28,709 nucleotides of DNA from JBGOUJ01 sp041477005 (GTDB lineage: Bacteria > Acidobacteriota > Terriglobia > Bryobacterales > JACQDG01), in the NCBI GenBank assembly GCA_041477005.1, contig JBGOUJ010000022.1:1-28709 (forward strand). The letters are read 5' to 3'. Below, in pieces: positions 17,451-25,442 of this stretch; within the stretch, counting starts at the first letter, position 1; each line of letters opens with the position of its first letter. The notes under the pieces were generated by a model. It saw only the letters and a list, made by a program, of their open reading frames with translations, had not been told where the DNA came from and made no database searches. A program made the translations under genes and the position numbers.

Positions 17451-17648
17451 TTAGAAAGCCTGCTTGGTGATCTCGTCAGAAGGAACTCGGCGGCGCCCGG
17501 GAGGTTTCATCCGGTGTTTTCCCTTGGGCGGTCTGCCCCGGCGCGGCTTGCCACTGGCCACCCCTTCCAGAACCCAGATCGTATAACGGACCACATCCAG
17601 TTCCCCGCGTAGCTGCTCGATCATCTTTCTCAAGAGCGTGTAATCCAC
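17451..17648 (-). CDS. Small AT-hook-like basic protein
   Basis: Frame of 65 codons starting at GTG 17648, with GAGGTG 8 nt upstream as Shine-Dalgarno. The N-terminal 30 residues look like an amphipathic helix or short coiled coil (DYTLLRKMIEQLRGELDVV). The C-terminal half is very basic, with an AT-hook core PRRGRPPKGKH (GRP at 38-40) and a second GRRR cluster. Similar helix-plus-RGRPPK mini-proteins are, from memory, common in Acidobacteriota. Minor-groove DNA binding is inferred from the motif. It reads divergently from the winged-helix gene at 17816 and upstream of the 30-residue membrane peptide. The stretch 17649-17726 between the divergent genes holds no further frame that I trust. Confidence 0.6.
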   Translation of the reverse strand: MDYTLLRKMIEQLRGELDVVRYTIWVLEGVASGKPRRGRPPKGKHRMKPPGRRRVPSDEITKQAF

Positions 17649-17726
17649 TCCAAGAGCACCTCATCCACCCGGGACCCGTACCTCTGGCAAGTTCATCGGC
17701 CCGGGCCGGCGACCCCATTAGGGCCG

Positions 17727-17759
17727 ACTTTTACGAAACTTTTACAATTCTTGTACGAC
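17727..17759 (+). promoter_or_regulatory. Three 11-bp direct repeats, likely OmpR/PhoB-type operator
   Basis: ACTTTTACGAA (17727), ACTTTTACAAT (17738) and TCTTGTACGAC (17749) follow without gap at an 11-bp period, with CTT.TAC conserved. Tandem 11-bp direct repeats are the binding geometry of OmpR/PhoB winged-helix regulators, and the gene 57 bp downstream encodes such a domain. Autoregulation or control by another response regulator is inferred. Confidence 0.6.
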
Positions 17760-17815
17760 TCCCCAGGGGCGACTCCCTAACATCGAAAGTGAGGTCGGAC
17801 TAAAGGACAAACCTT

Positions 17816-18196
17816 ATGCTTTTGAAAGACGGTCTCGGTAGAGTGTCCGCGTATGAAGACTCGCACCTGACCATCAATTTCCACCGCAACAAAGCGATGC
17901 TCGATGGCGCACCGCTCACGCTCACCCGCAAGGAGTATGATCTGCTGGCGCTGCTCTCCCAGAACGCCGGCGAGATCGTCCCCCGCAGTGTGTTACTGCG
18001 GCAGGTGTGGGGCTACGGCGACGGCATTCGCACGCGCACCCTGGATGTCCACATTCGCCGCCTGCGGAAGAAGCTGACCCCGTTCACCGACGTTTACATT
18101 GAAACGATCTTCGGCGTCGGCTACCGGTTTCAGCCCTACCGCTTGCGGAAGACCTTTGACGCGCCGGCGATGATGGCCATCCCCGCCATCGCCTGA
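17816..18196 (+). CDS. Orphan OmpR/PhoB-type winged-helix DNA-binding protein
   Basis: Protein of 126 residues that is essentially a single Trans_reg_C winged-helix domain without a receiver domain. Recognisable parts are LTLTRKEYDLLALLSQNAGE (the alpha-1 region), VLLRQVWGYGDGIRTRTLDV (the helix preceding recognition), HIRRLRKKL (recognition helix) and FGVGYRF (the wing). The 30 residues before the domain are too few for a phospho-acceptor domain, so signal input, if any, must be different. Start: AAAGGA 8 nt before ATG 17816. The three 11-bp repeats upstream match this domain's usual DNA site. The MFS gene follows after 34 bp on the same strand and may be a target or co-transcribed. Confidence 0.88.
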   Translation: MLLKDGLGRVSAYEDSHLTINFHRNKAMLDGAPLTLTRKEYDLLALLSQNAGEIVPRSVLLRQVWGYGDGIRTRTLDVHIRRLRKKLTPFTDVYIETIFGVGYRFQPYRLRKTFDAPAMMAIPAIA

Positions 18197-18218
18197 AGCC
18201 GAGCCGGCGGGATTCGGT

Positions 18219-18224
18219 TATACT
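18219..18224 (+). promoter_or_regulatory. Putative -10 element before the MFS gene
   Basis: TATACT sits 6 nt before the TTG start of the MFS frame, and no Shine-Dalgarno is visible between. If used, the transcript would begin at or next to the start codon (leaderless). No good -35 is visible. Confidence 0.3.
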
Positions 18225-18230
18225 CGATCC

Positions 18231-19496
18231 TTGCCTCGGCTCACTTCTAACCAGGTTCGAGGGTTCTGGGCCGCCTGGGGCGGCTGGACCCTCGACGGGA
18301 TGGATTCGTTCATCTATGCCCTGGTAATGGTGCCGGCTTTGCGGCAACTGCTGCCGCGGTCCGGCATCCCCGCCACCGAGTCCAATGTCGGCTTCTACGG
18401 GGGTCTTCTTTTCGCGCTGTTTCTAGTGGGGTGGGGGCTGTCGTTTGTGTGGGGGCCGATTGCGGACCGGTACGGCCGCGTCCTCACCCTCATGCTGACC
18501 ATCCTCTGCTATTCGCTGTTCACGCTGCTGGGCGCCGTTGTGACCAGTGTCTGGCAGCTTGCCGTTTTCCGGCTGCTGGCTGGAGTGGGAATCGGCGGGG
18601 AGTGGTCCATGGGCGGAACCTTCGTGGCCGAGGAGTGGCCCGAGGAGCTGCGGAAGATGGGTTCGGCCTACATGCACACCGGGTATTACTTCGGGGTACT
18701 GCTGGCAGCCGTCGCCAATTACACCATCGGCGCCTCCCACGGGTGGCGGGCCATGTTTGCCCTGGGCGGGACGCCGGCTTTGCTCGTGGCCTTGATCCGT
18801 TATGGGGTGAGCGAGTCGGCGCGGTGGGAGCGGCTGGGCAGTGAAAGACCCACGATGAGCCGGGCATTTTTCGCCCTCTTCTCGCCCGAATATCGCCGGC
18901 GGACATTCCTGAACTCGTTCTACATTTTGGTTTCGATCATCGGCCTGTGGGCCGGATCGGTTTACGTGCCGGCGGCCGTCACCGCCCTCGCCAGGCGCGA
19001 AGGCTACAACCTGCGGCAAGGCGCCGAGTTTGCCTCTTATGCCACGATGCTGCTTTCGGTGGGGACCATTTTGGGTTGCCTCATCCTGCCGGGCCTCGCC
19101 GAAAGACTGGGACGCCGGGCGACCCTGGCGCTTTATTTTGTCCTGATGCTGGTGTTCATTCCCACCACTTTCGGCTACGTGTTTTACCTTCCGTCAGGAG
19201 CGCTCACCTGGTTCCTGTCGTGCTTGTTTTTCCTGGGAGTGGGCGGCGCCAATTTCGCCATGTACACCTTGTGGCTGCCGGAGCAATACCGGACCGAATG
19301 CCGGGCCAGCGCGTTCGCGTTTTCCACCTCGGTGGGGCGCTTCATCGGCGCCGGCATTACCTTCCTGGTCGGGGCCGGCGTGTCGCGCTTCCACACCATC
19401 GGCATACCGGTAGCTCTCACCTCAATTGCATTTCTGTTGGGGATCCTGCTGTTGCCCTTCGGCGAGGAGACCAAAGGCCGGCCCTTGCCGGCCTGA
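18231..19496 (+). CDS. MFS transporter, NanT/SHS-like
   Basis: Major facilitator of 421 residues with about 12 TM helices. The TM1 motif WTLDGMDSFIYALVMVPAL resembles the LDGFD signature of sialate/lactate (SHS) and aromatic-acid proton symporters. Loop 2-3 carries the MFS motif GPIADRYGRV. TM4-5 includes GIGGEWSMGGTFVAEEWPEE, close to the GGEYG...ESWP region of NanT-type carriers. Substrate is probably a small organic acid or sugar acid, which is inference. Start TTG 18231 is used because TM1 begins within about 10 residues of it; ATG 18301 would cut off TM1. The stop codon lies inside a perfect hairpin that probably terminates the transcript. Confidence 0.87.
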   Translation: MPRLTSNQVRGFWAAWGGWTLDGMDSFIYALVMVPALRQLLPRSGIPATESNVGFYGGLLFALFLVGWGLSFVWGPIADRYGRVLTLMLTILCYSLFTLLGAVVTSVWQLAVFRLLAGVGIGGEWSMGGTFVAEEWPEELRKMGSAYMHTGYYFGVLLAAVANYTIGASHGWRAMFALGGTPALLVALIRYGVSESARWERLGSERPTMSRAFFALFSPEYRRRTFLNSFYILVSIIGLWAGSVYVPAAVTALARREGYNLRQGAEFASYATMLLSVGTILGCLILPGLAERLGRRATLALYFVLMLVFIPTTFGYVFYLPSGALTWFLSCLFFLGVGGANFAMYTLWLPEQYRTECRASAFAFSTSVGRFIGAGITFLVGAGVSRFHTIGIPVALTSIAFLLGILLLPFGEETKGRPLPA

Positions 19497-19520
19497 AAAC
19501 AATGCACCGGCCCCTGCCGG
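19475..19520. terminator. Tandem hairpins between convergent genes
   Basis: Stem 1 is a perfect 8-bp AGGCCGGC/GCCGGCCT with a CCTT loop (19475-19494), running into the MFS stop codon. Stem 2 is CCGGC/GCCGG with a CCCT loop (19507-19520). Both contain nearly the same CCGGCCC-TGCCGG core, spaced about 30 bp. Placed between two convergent stops, they are likely a bidirectional terminator. Confidence 0.55.
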
Positions 19521-19527
19521 CGGTACG

Positions 19528-19926
19528 TCAATCGAGCAGATAAGGTCCCGGCCGGGCGACGCTCAGGTCGCGCCCGCCCCGATCGACCGCCGCGATGCGG
19601 AAGCTCACTGCGCGGGGCACGTCTTTGCCTTGAATCAAAAAATGTTTCTCCCCGCCGGGTGGGATGGTTTCGTCATCCACTACGATCTTCTGCATGGTCA
19701 GCAAATCACCGCGCGACTCGAAAAACTCGATCCGCAGCACCAGCCCGGTGATGGGCTTCTCGCCGCTGACTTTCACATCGCCTTCATAGGTGATGCTGCC
19801 TTCCTGCCGTTGGGAAGAGATCTTCAGGATCTCGAGATCCGGCAGCTTGTGCTCCGGCTTCTTCTTCTGCGGCCAGGCAGGGCAGGCGAGCGCCGCCGGG
19901 ACGGCCAGAAAGATTCGCCGCGTCAC
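19528..19926 (-). CDS. Exported FxLYD-like protein
   Basis: Small exported protein of about 132 residues. The GTG start at 19926 gives a compact signal peptide (TRRIFLAVPAALACPAWPQ), and the longer frame from ATG 19986 would overlap the preceding gene. The mature part is one beta-sandwich-like domain: LEILKISSQRQEGSITYEGD, then VSGEKPITGLVLRIEFFESR, then TIPPGGEKHFLI. This order (new strand, intrinsic relation, facultative gain with IPPG) resembles FxLYD domains. The start codon follows the VWFA gene's stop by 4 bp, so it is the third member of the receptor-VWFA-FxLYD unit. Function is unknown; a periplasmic accessory role is inferred from location. Confidence 0.72.
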   Translation of the reverse strand: MTRRIFLAVPAALACPAWPQKKKPEHKLPDLEILKISSQRQEGSITYEGDVKVSGEKPITGLVLRIEFFESRGDLLTMQKIVVDDETIPPGGEKHFLIQGKDVPRAVSFRIAAVDRGGRDLSVARPGPYLLD

Positions 19927-19930
19927 GGAA

Positions 19931-22021
19931 TCAGGGTAGCAGAACGAGCGGTGCGCGGGAGAAGGCGAACTTGCGGCCGACTTCATCCACGATGTTGACC
20001 TGGCACGTATAGCGGCCCGGCGCGAGCGACGCCAGGGGAACCTGGAACTGAAAGGGCACCATTTGGCCGCGGGACTTCGACACCTGCGTCAGCCGCACGG
20101 GCTCCGACTCGAATGCCTTCACCGAGCCACGGAAAAAGCTGAGGCTGGCCGCCACCTCCGGCGTTTTTTGCGTCGCGTCGAGAGCCGGATCGTAGACCTC
20201 GAAGTAGACGTAGAGCTTTTGGTCTTTGCGGAAAACGCGGGTGATGCTGGGAATCAGCTTCTGGCCGTCCTGAATCAACGGGTGGTTGGCGAGATTGCGT
20301 TTCTGGTTCTGAGCCGAGCCCACGGCTGCCTGCAGCGGCTCGCGCTGGTTGCTCCAAACCACGGAGCTCAGGCGCAGCCCGTTGGTCTTCGCGGCCAGGT
20401 CCGGAACGTTGAAGGCGGTCTCGAAGGTGCCCATCTTGCCGGTGCGGTTTTCCCGGGCCAGGAACTTGACTTTGTAGCGGCCCGGCGGCAGCGTGAAGCC
20501 CGTATCGTATTGCAGGTTGCGGCGGCCGAGCTGCGCGGCGTTGGCCTCATCGAGCTTCACGCGAATGCCGTCGCGGACGGTGCCCACCAGCTTGTCTTTG
20601 CTGTCGCGGACCTGCCCGATGAAATCAAACGCGGTCTCTTCATTGCCGCCCTTATGAACCAATGAGATTTCCGAGCCGGGGATCTTCACGGCTACGGGGA
20701 GAAAATAGCGGTCCCCCGAAAGCCGGAAGTAATCGACTTCCAAGGCCAGGGGCAGGTCGGTGACCGGGTCGCCGAGCAGCAGGGCCTCCTCCAGTTGCCG
20801 TTCTTTATCGGCGGTGGTGAACTGCTTGAAGTCCTTGGCGGCGAAATAGCCGGAGCGGTAGTCGAGCTTGGCCTGCGGCTGGCTGGCGAGCGCGACCCGG
20901 ATGCGGCGGTAGCGGCCGTCCCGCTGGGTATTGCCGCTGTAGTAGCCCACGATGTAGTAGCTGCGCACGTCGGTCTGGGCCTGGGCGATGCCCAGGGTGA
21001 GGTCGTTGTTGTCCAGGAACGCCTTGCCGCCGGTGTCGGCAGCCAGGGTGGTGAGAGTCTCCTGCTGGTCGTTGAAGCGGTCGCGCTGGCCCTGCTGCGC
21101 CGCGCCCGTGAACATGCCGCTTCCGCGCACGGTGGCCTTGGAAGCGTCGCCGCCCGGCGGCAGGGCCGTCAGGCCGCGGGCGTCCACCGGGTAGAACGCC
21201 ACGTTGGCGCGGATGGCGGCGTTGACCGTGGCCCGCAACTGCGACTGGTTCTCCACCCCGGTCTTCCCCACGCCGCTCGAAAAATAGACCAGGGCCTTTT
21301 TCTCCGGCAGCACGGCCAATTTCCTCACCGCCGATTCCAGGGCGCTCAGCTTGCGATCGGTGTTGAAGATGTTGAATTCGGTCTCGTCGGCGACGAAGGC
21401 GGCGCCGGTATCCTGCTCGGTATCATCGTTGCCGACGCCGGCCTCGCTGGCCAACTCCGAAGCCGCCCCGCCGACCCGGAAACCCTTGATCGTCTGGACC
21501 AGCGTCTCGCGATCCGCGGTAAAGTCCTGGACCGTGTCCAATTTGGTCGAAAAGCTCATGATCGAGACCGTGTCAGCCGCGGTCATGCGCTCGTTGAGGA
21601 ACTTTACGGCGGCCTCTTGGGCGCGGATCTGGTCGGTCGGCGGCATCGCCGAGAAGTCGAAGAACAGCACCATCAGCCGGCGGTCCCGGTACCGGATCGG
21701 GGCGGCGGGAGGCGCTTCGCTCGGGGGCGGCGCGACGCGGGGGCGCGGGGCCGCCGCAACGCTGTCGGTCGCGGGAGTGGCCGCCGGCAGTGGATCGAGG
21801 GTCAGGCGCTGCACCTCGAAAACGGAAACGGTCTGGGGTTTGCCGTCCTCAAAGACAGCGAAATTCTCTTTCTTCAGGCCGTCGATGGCCTTGCCGTCGC
21901 GGTCGCGCACGGTCACGTCGACAATCACCAGGTCGGCCGTCGACTCGAAGCGGGTCACTCTGACCGACTGCTGGGGCAGCGCAACCAGGGCGATCAGGAA
22001 TAGAGTGGCGAGGCGTCGCAT
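19931..22021 (-). CDS. VWFA-related acidobacterial domain protein (TIGR03436 type)
   Basis: Exported protein of 696 residues. A signal peptide (MRRLATLFLIALVALPQQS) is followed by the TIGR03436 opening VIVDVTVRDRDGKAIDGLKK and FAVFEDGKPQ. A Pro/Ala linker (78-108) leads to a von Willebrand A fold (about 113-320). The MIDAS motif is degenerate: the usual DxSxS reads DFSAM (122-126), so metal-dependent ligand binding may be altered. The C-terminal half (430-690) has two beta-sandwich-like regions (VDYFRLSGDRYFLPVAVKI; RYTCQVNIVDEVG). Only 3 nt separate it from the receptor gene upstream and 4 nt from the FxLYD gene downstream, so the three are almost certainly one operon. Families of this type are very numerous in Acidobacteriota, but the role is unknown. 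Confidence 0.88.
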   Translation of the reverse strand: MRRLATLFLIALVALPQQSVRVTRFESTADLVIVDVTVRDRDGKAIDGLKKENFAVFEDGKPQTVSVFEVQRLTLDPLPAATPATDSVAAAPRPRVAPPPSEAPPAAPIRYRDRRLMVLFFDFSAMPPTDQIRAQEAAVKFLNERMTAADTVSIMSFSTKLDTVQDFTADRETLVQTIKGFRVGGAASELASEAGVGNDDTEQDTGAAFVADETEFNIFNTDRKLSALESAVRKLAVLPEKKALVYFSSGVGKTGVENQSQLRATVNAAIRANVAFYPVDARGLTALPPGGDASKATVRGSGMFTGAAQQGQRDRFNDQQETLTTLAADTGGKAFLDNNDLTLGIAQAQTDVRSYYIVGYYSGNTQRDGRYRRIRVALASQPQAKLDYRSGYFAAKDFKQFTTADKERQLEEALLLGDPVTDLPLALEVDYFRLSGDRYFLPVAVKIPGSEISLVHKGGNEETAFDFIGQVRDSKDKLVGTVRDGIRVKLDEANAAQLGRRNLQYDTGFTLPPGRYKVKFLARENRTGKMGTFETAFNVPDLAAKTNGLRLSSVVWSNQREPLQAAVGSAQNQKRNLANHPLIQDGQKLIPSITRVFRKDQKLYVYFEVYDPALDATQKTPEVAASLSFFRGSVKAFESEPVRLTQVSKSRGQMVPFQFQVPLASLAPGRYTCQVNIVDEVGRKFAFSRAPLVLLP

Positions 22022-22024
22022 AGT

Positions 22025-25000
22025 TCAAAACCGGAAGCGCACGGTGGCGTTCAGAGAGCGCATCGCACCGGCGCCCGTGGCCAGGCCGTAATTGGTGGCG
22101 TTGACGGTGGTGGCCAGCCCCGCATAGACCACGTGGTTGAGACTGTTCTGGGTGTCCACGCGGAACTCCAGCCGGCGGCGGTCGTCGCCCGCGACGCGGA
22201 AGGAGCGGCTGAGCGAAAGGTTCAGAGAAAACTGGTTCGGGCCGGGAATGGTGTTGCGGCCGGCATCGCCGAAGCGGATCGCCGGCGGAAGGGTGAAGGC
22301 GGCGGTATTGAAAAACAGTCCGCCGGCGTCGACCGCGAGGCCGCTGGCGTCGGCGCGCCCGCTGCCCACCGATCCGGTGCCGCCGGAGTTGGACAGGTTG
22401 CCGAGCACGCGCGCCGTGAACGGGATGCCGGAGGCCGCCGTCACGCTGCCGCTCAGGGTCCAATCCTGAAGCAACTGCATCGCCCGCCCTCCGCCGCGAA
22501 GGAAGTAAGCGTTGGCGCCGACCGGCGAGGTGAGAACGGAAGAGAGCGCCAGCCTGTGGCGCTGATCGAAGCTCGATAGCCCGCGCTCCGCCGCCAGGTC
22601 ACTGTTGTCTTGCGCCACCACGCTGGCGCCGCCGCCGAGCGTGGAAGCATTGTCGATGGACTTGGAAAACGTGTAAAGCAGGTTCGCGGAGATGCCGCGG
22701 CGGAAGCGCCGGGTCAAGTGGACCTGGGCGGCATGATAAATCGAGTTGCCGTCGGAGCTCTCGAAGGTGAAGCCCACGGCGTCGCCTATCTGCCGGCGCT
22801 GCTCGGCGGTCAGCGGCGAGCCGGCCGGCGCGCGGTTGGGCAAACTCTGGATATCGAGCCGGGTGCCCTTCGTCCCCAGGTAGCCGACCTCGAGGATCAG
22901 CGAGCGCGGCAGCTCCTGCTGGACGAAGAAGTTCCACGTCTGGGCGTAGCCGTCGCGGTAATTGCGGTCTACTGCATAGGTATTTGTAATCTTTTGCGAA
23001 GGAGCGGTGGCGAAGCCGTTTGCGATCGTCAGGGGCTGGTCGAGGCTGGTCGTCAAGGTGGCGGTGTTGGCAAAGGGCGGCTGCGAAGCCAGGCGGCTGG
23101 GGAACTGGTTATAGATCGAGCCGTTGTAAAAGATCCCGTAGCCGGCCCGGATCTGAAAGTAACGCTGCCCCAGAGGCCGCCAGGCGATGCCGATGCGCGG
23201 AGAAAAGTTCTTGTGGTCGGGGTTGACCAGCGCCGCCGGAAAGGCCCCGCTGTAAGGGCCGCTCTGTCCGGGCGTCACCACGGCCGCGCCGGTAAAATAG
23301 GGGGCGATGTCCAAGTTGGCGATGCGGCCGTACTCTTCCGTGAACGGGTTGAAAAACTCGTAGCGCAGGCCCAGGTTGACCGTCAGGTTCGGTCGCAGGC
23401 GCCAATCGTCGGTGACATAGGCGCTGTAGGCGCTGCCGCGAAAGTAGGTATTTGCACCGCCGAAGCGCACCGAGCTGGCCTGCGGCAGCCCCAGCAGGAA
23501 GTCGGCGAAGTCGAAGCCGGTGCCGGGCAACGGCTGTTTCTGGGCGGTAAAACCGCTGGTGGCCAGGCCGCTGAAGGTGAACGTGCCGCGGGCGTCCTGC
23601 TGGTTCCGGTTGTTGAGCTGCATCCGGCGGTAATCGCCGCCGGTGCTGATATTGTGCTGGCCGCGCACAATCGTGACGCCGTCGCCGACCACGGAAGTCT
23701 GATTGCGCTGCAGGGTCGCGCTCGCATCGGTAAGGCCGCCAAAGTTGGTGAAGGAAAGATTGGGGGGGCCGTAATCGATGGGATCCGCCGAAACGCCGTT
23801 GATTCCCAGCTCGGCGGCGACGTTTTCCTTGTTGGCGAAAAACGGCGTGACGTTGCTGCGGTTGCGGCTGAAGTTCCAGTTCAGGCGGTTGATCAGCTTC
23901 GGCGAAAAGTTGTGCGTCCAGGCCAGCGTCGAGCTCATGCCGCGGCCGGAGGTTTCATCGCGGAAGCCGTAGAGCTGGGCATTGTTGGAGCTTCGGTTCT
24001 GCCAGTTGAAGTTGAAGGCGAAGCTGTCCTTCCTCGAGAGGTTGTGGTTCACCCGCAGTCCGAGATTGTCGTTGTTCTGGACGGTCGAAGTGACGTATTG
24101 ATAATTCTGAACCAAGCCGGGCTGATTGGGAAGCGGCATGAAACGGAGCAGCCCCATGGCGGCGTGGTCGCGAAGGCTGGCCGGCACCTGATTGTTCGGG
24201 AAAGGGAGGGGCCTGGCGGGGCCGTCTGGGTGCGTGGTGCGGTCGTATAGAAGCGAGCCGGATTGGGAGAAATCGCCGTCGCGCTCGGCTTGGGTCGGCA
24301 GCGTGGCGGTGGAGCTGAAGGGATTGCGGCTCCGGTTGCCGGTGTAGTTGAAGAAGAAGAAAGTCTTTTCGCTGGTGATGATCTTGGGAATGCGCAGCAT
24401 GCCGCCGGCCACCACCCCGAAACGTGCCTGGCCGTACGACGGCTTGGGAACCGTCTGGCCGGTCAGGGAGAAGGGCCGGGCGTCGAGGGCCGAGTTGCGG
24501 AGCGAGAAGAAGACCGATCCCCGCAACTGCTCGCGATTGCGGCGATTGCCGAAATTCGCCGCCGCGCGGTCGCCCGGCGTACGCCCCATGCCTCGACCAC
24601 CAGGGCCACCGGGGCCCCGGCCTCCGCCAAAGCCGCCGCCTCCTCCGAATCCTCCTCTTCCTCCTCCTCCTCCTGGCCCGCCCCTGCCACCGCCGAAACC
24701 TCCGCCCCCAAACGGCGCGCCGCCGCCCGCCCCGCCCGCTTCCGGCCCTCCGCCGTCGGGCCCAAACTGACCTGCCCCTCCGCGCTGCGCAAATTCGGCC
24801 CGGCGCTGATCGAACATGCCATCCTGCTGCTGCTGCACGCCCAGACCCTGGCTCAAGCTACCGTTGACCAGGAACGCCTCGTTGCTGTCCGAAGAAGTTT
24901 GCGGCGGCGGCGCGTTGGCCTCGGAAATCGCGCTTAAGATCTGGTTCTCGACGTTCTGGTTGACGCCCACGGTTTGAAAGCCGTTCTGCCGCTGGCGGGC

Positions 25001-25345
25001 GCCGGGGCCCGCGGGCGCTCGGGTGACGGTTGTCTTCTCGCGAGGCTTAAGCTCGAGCGTCCAATCGGCCGTCACCGGCGAGTCAGCCACGGTCACGTCC
25101 CGGTGCTGGGTGACGAAGCCGAACACCTCGACTTGCACGGCCCAGACACCGGCTGCCAGGTCGGCCGATGCGTAGCGCCCCGCTTCGTCGGTGACCATGG
25201 AAAGCTTCTTGTCGCCCAGGGTGGCGGTCACCGTGACGCCGGGAATCGGCTGATCGGCCGAAGAAACCGAGCCGGTGAGCTGAGCCGCAACCAGGGGTCC
25301 GGCGAGAAGGCAAAGTGCTGCCACTGAGGTAAGCCGAGGGGCCAC
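22025..25345 (-). CDS. TonB-dependent receptor with carboxypeptidase-regulatory domain and Gly-rich insert
   Basis: Outer-membrane receptor of 1106 residues. It has a signal peptide (LTSVAALCLLAGPLVAAQ), a CarboxypepD_reg Ig-like domain (about 22-100: GSVSSADQPIPGVTVTATL), a plug region with AFLVNGSLSQGLGVQQQQ, and a beta barrel ending in NATVRFRF. Between plug segments a glycine-rich run (188-254) made of GGG, GGF and GGR units interrupts the usual sequence; it is encoded at 24584-24784. The start is a GTG with no clear Shine-Dalgarno. An in-frame TAA stands 12 codons upstream, with no better start between. It heads the operon with the VWFA and FxLYD genes. The ligand is unknown. It is divergent from the asparaginase-family gene, with a 97-bp gap. 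Confidence 0.92.
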   Translation of the reverse strand: MAPRLTSVAALCLLAGPLVAAQLTGSVSSADQPIPGVTVTATLGDKKLSMVTDEAGRYASADLAAGVWAVQVEVFGFVTQHRDVTVADSPVTADWTLELKPREKTTVTRAPAGPGARQRQNGFQTVGVNQNVENQILSAISEANAPPPQTSSDSNEAFLVNGSLSQGLGVQQQQDGMFDQRRAEFAQRGGAGQFGPDGGGPEAGGAGGGAPFGGGGFGGGRGGPGGGGGRGGFGGGGGFGGGRGPGGPGGRGMGRTPGDRAAANFGNRRNREQLRGSVFFSLRNSALDARPFSLTGQTVPKPSYGQARFGVVAGGMLRIPKIITSEKTFFFFNYTGNRSRNPFSSTATLPTQAERDGDFSQSGSLLYDRTTHPDGPARPLPFPNNQVPASLRDHAAMGLLRFMPLPNQPGLVQNYQYVTSTVQNNDNLGLRVNHNLSRKDSFAFNFNWQNRSSNNAQLYGFRDETSGRGMSSTLAWTHNFSPKLINRLNWNFSRNRSNVTPFFANKENVAAELGINGVSADPIDYGPPNLSFTNFGGLTDASATLQRNQTSVVGDGVTIVRGQHNISTGGDYRRMQLNNRNQQDARGTFTFSGLATSGFTAQKQPLPGTGFDFADFLLGLPQASSVRFGGANTYFRGSAYSAYVTDDWRLRPNLTVNLGLRYEFFNPFTEEYGRIANLDIAPYFTGAAVVTPGQSGPYSGAFPAALVNPDHKNFSPRIGIAWRPLGQRYFQIRAGYGIFYNGSIYNQFPSRLASQPPFANTATLTTSLDQPLTIANGFATAPSQKITNTYAVDRNYRDGYAQTWNFFVQQELPRSLILEVGYLGTKGTRLDIQSLPNRAPAGSPLTAEQRRQIGDAVGFTFESSDGNSIYHAAQVHLTRRFRRGISANLLYTFSKSIDNASTLGGGASVVAQDNSDLAAERGLSSFDQRHRLALSSVLTSPVGANAYFLRGGGRAMQLLQDWTLSGSVTAASGIPFTARVLGNLSNSGGTGSVGSGRADASGLAVDAGGLFFNTAAFTLPPAIRFGDAGRNTIPGPNQFSLNLSLSRSFRVAGDDRRRLEFRVDTQNSLNHVVYAGLATTVNATNYGLATGAGAMRSLNATVRFRF

Positions 25346-25442
25346 GTAGAAAAGACTGCTTTCGGCGTCTGGCGGTTACCGTCAAAGGTTGCCAAAGCAA
25401 GGCGCTATAGGTAGAGTCTTGTTTGGCAGGAGGGTCAGAAAA

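Noticed and set aside
17421..17612. 63-codon plus-strand frame opposite the AT-hook gene
   Set aside because: The minus-strand frame has a recognisable AT-hook motif and Shine-Dalgarno, whereas this frame has neither.
17238..17815. tRNA or other structured RNA in the largest non-enzyme gap
   Set aside because: I looked for cloverleaf patterns and a CCA end and found none; the visible content is the small frames, a terminator, a -10 and the 11-bp repeats.
22610..24250. 546-codon plus-strand frame over the second receptor
   Set aside because: Antisense shadow of the receptor barrel with no domain signature; the same applies to 20795-22003, 14157-15422 and 2731-3984.
25389..25442. TTG-initiated N-terminal extension of the asparaginase-family gene
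   Set aside because: It would bury the twin-arginine signal and place the strong AGGAGGG ribosome site inside the coding region.
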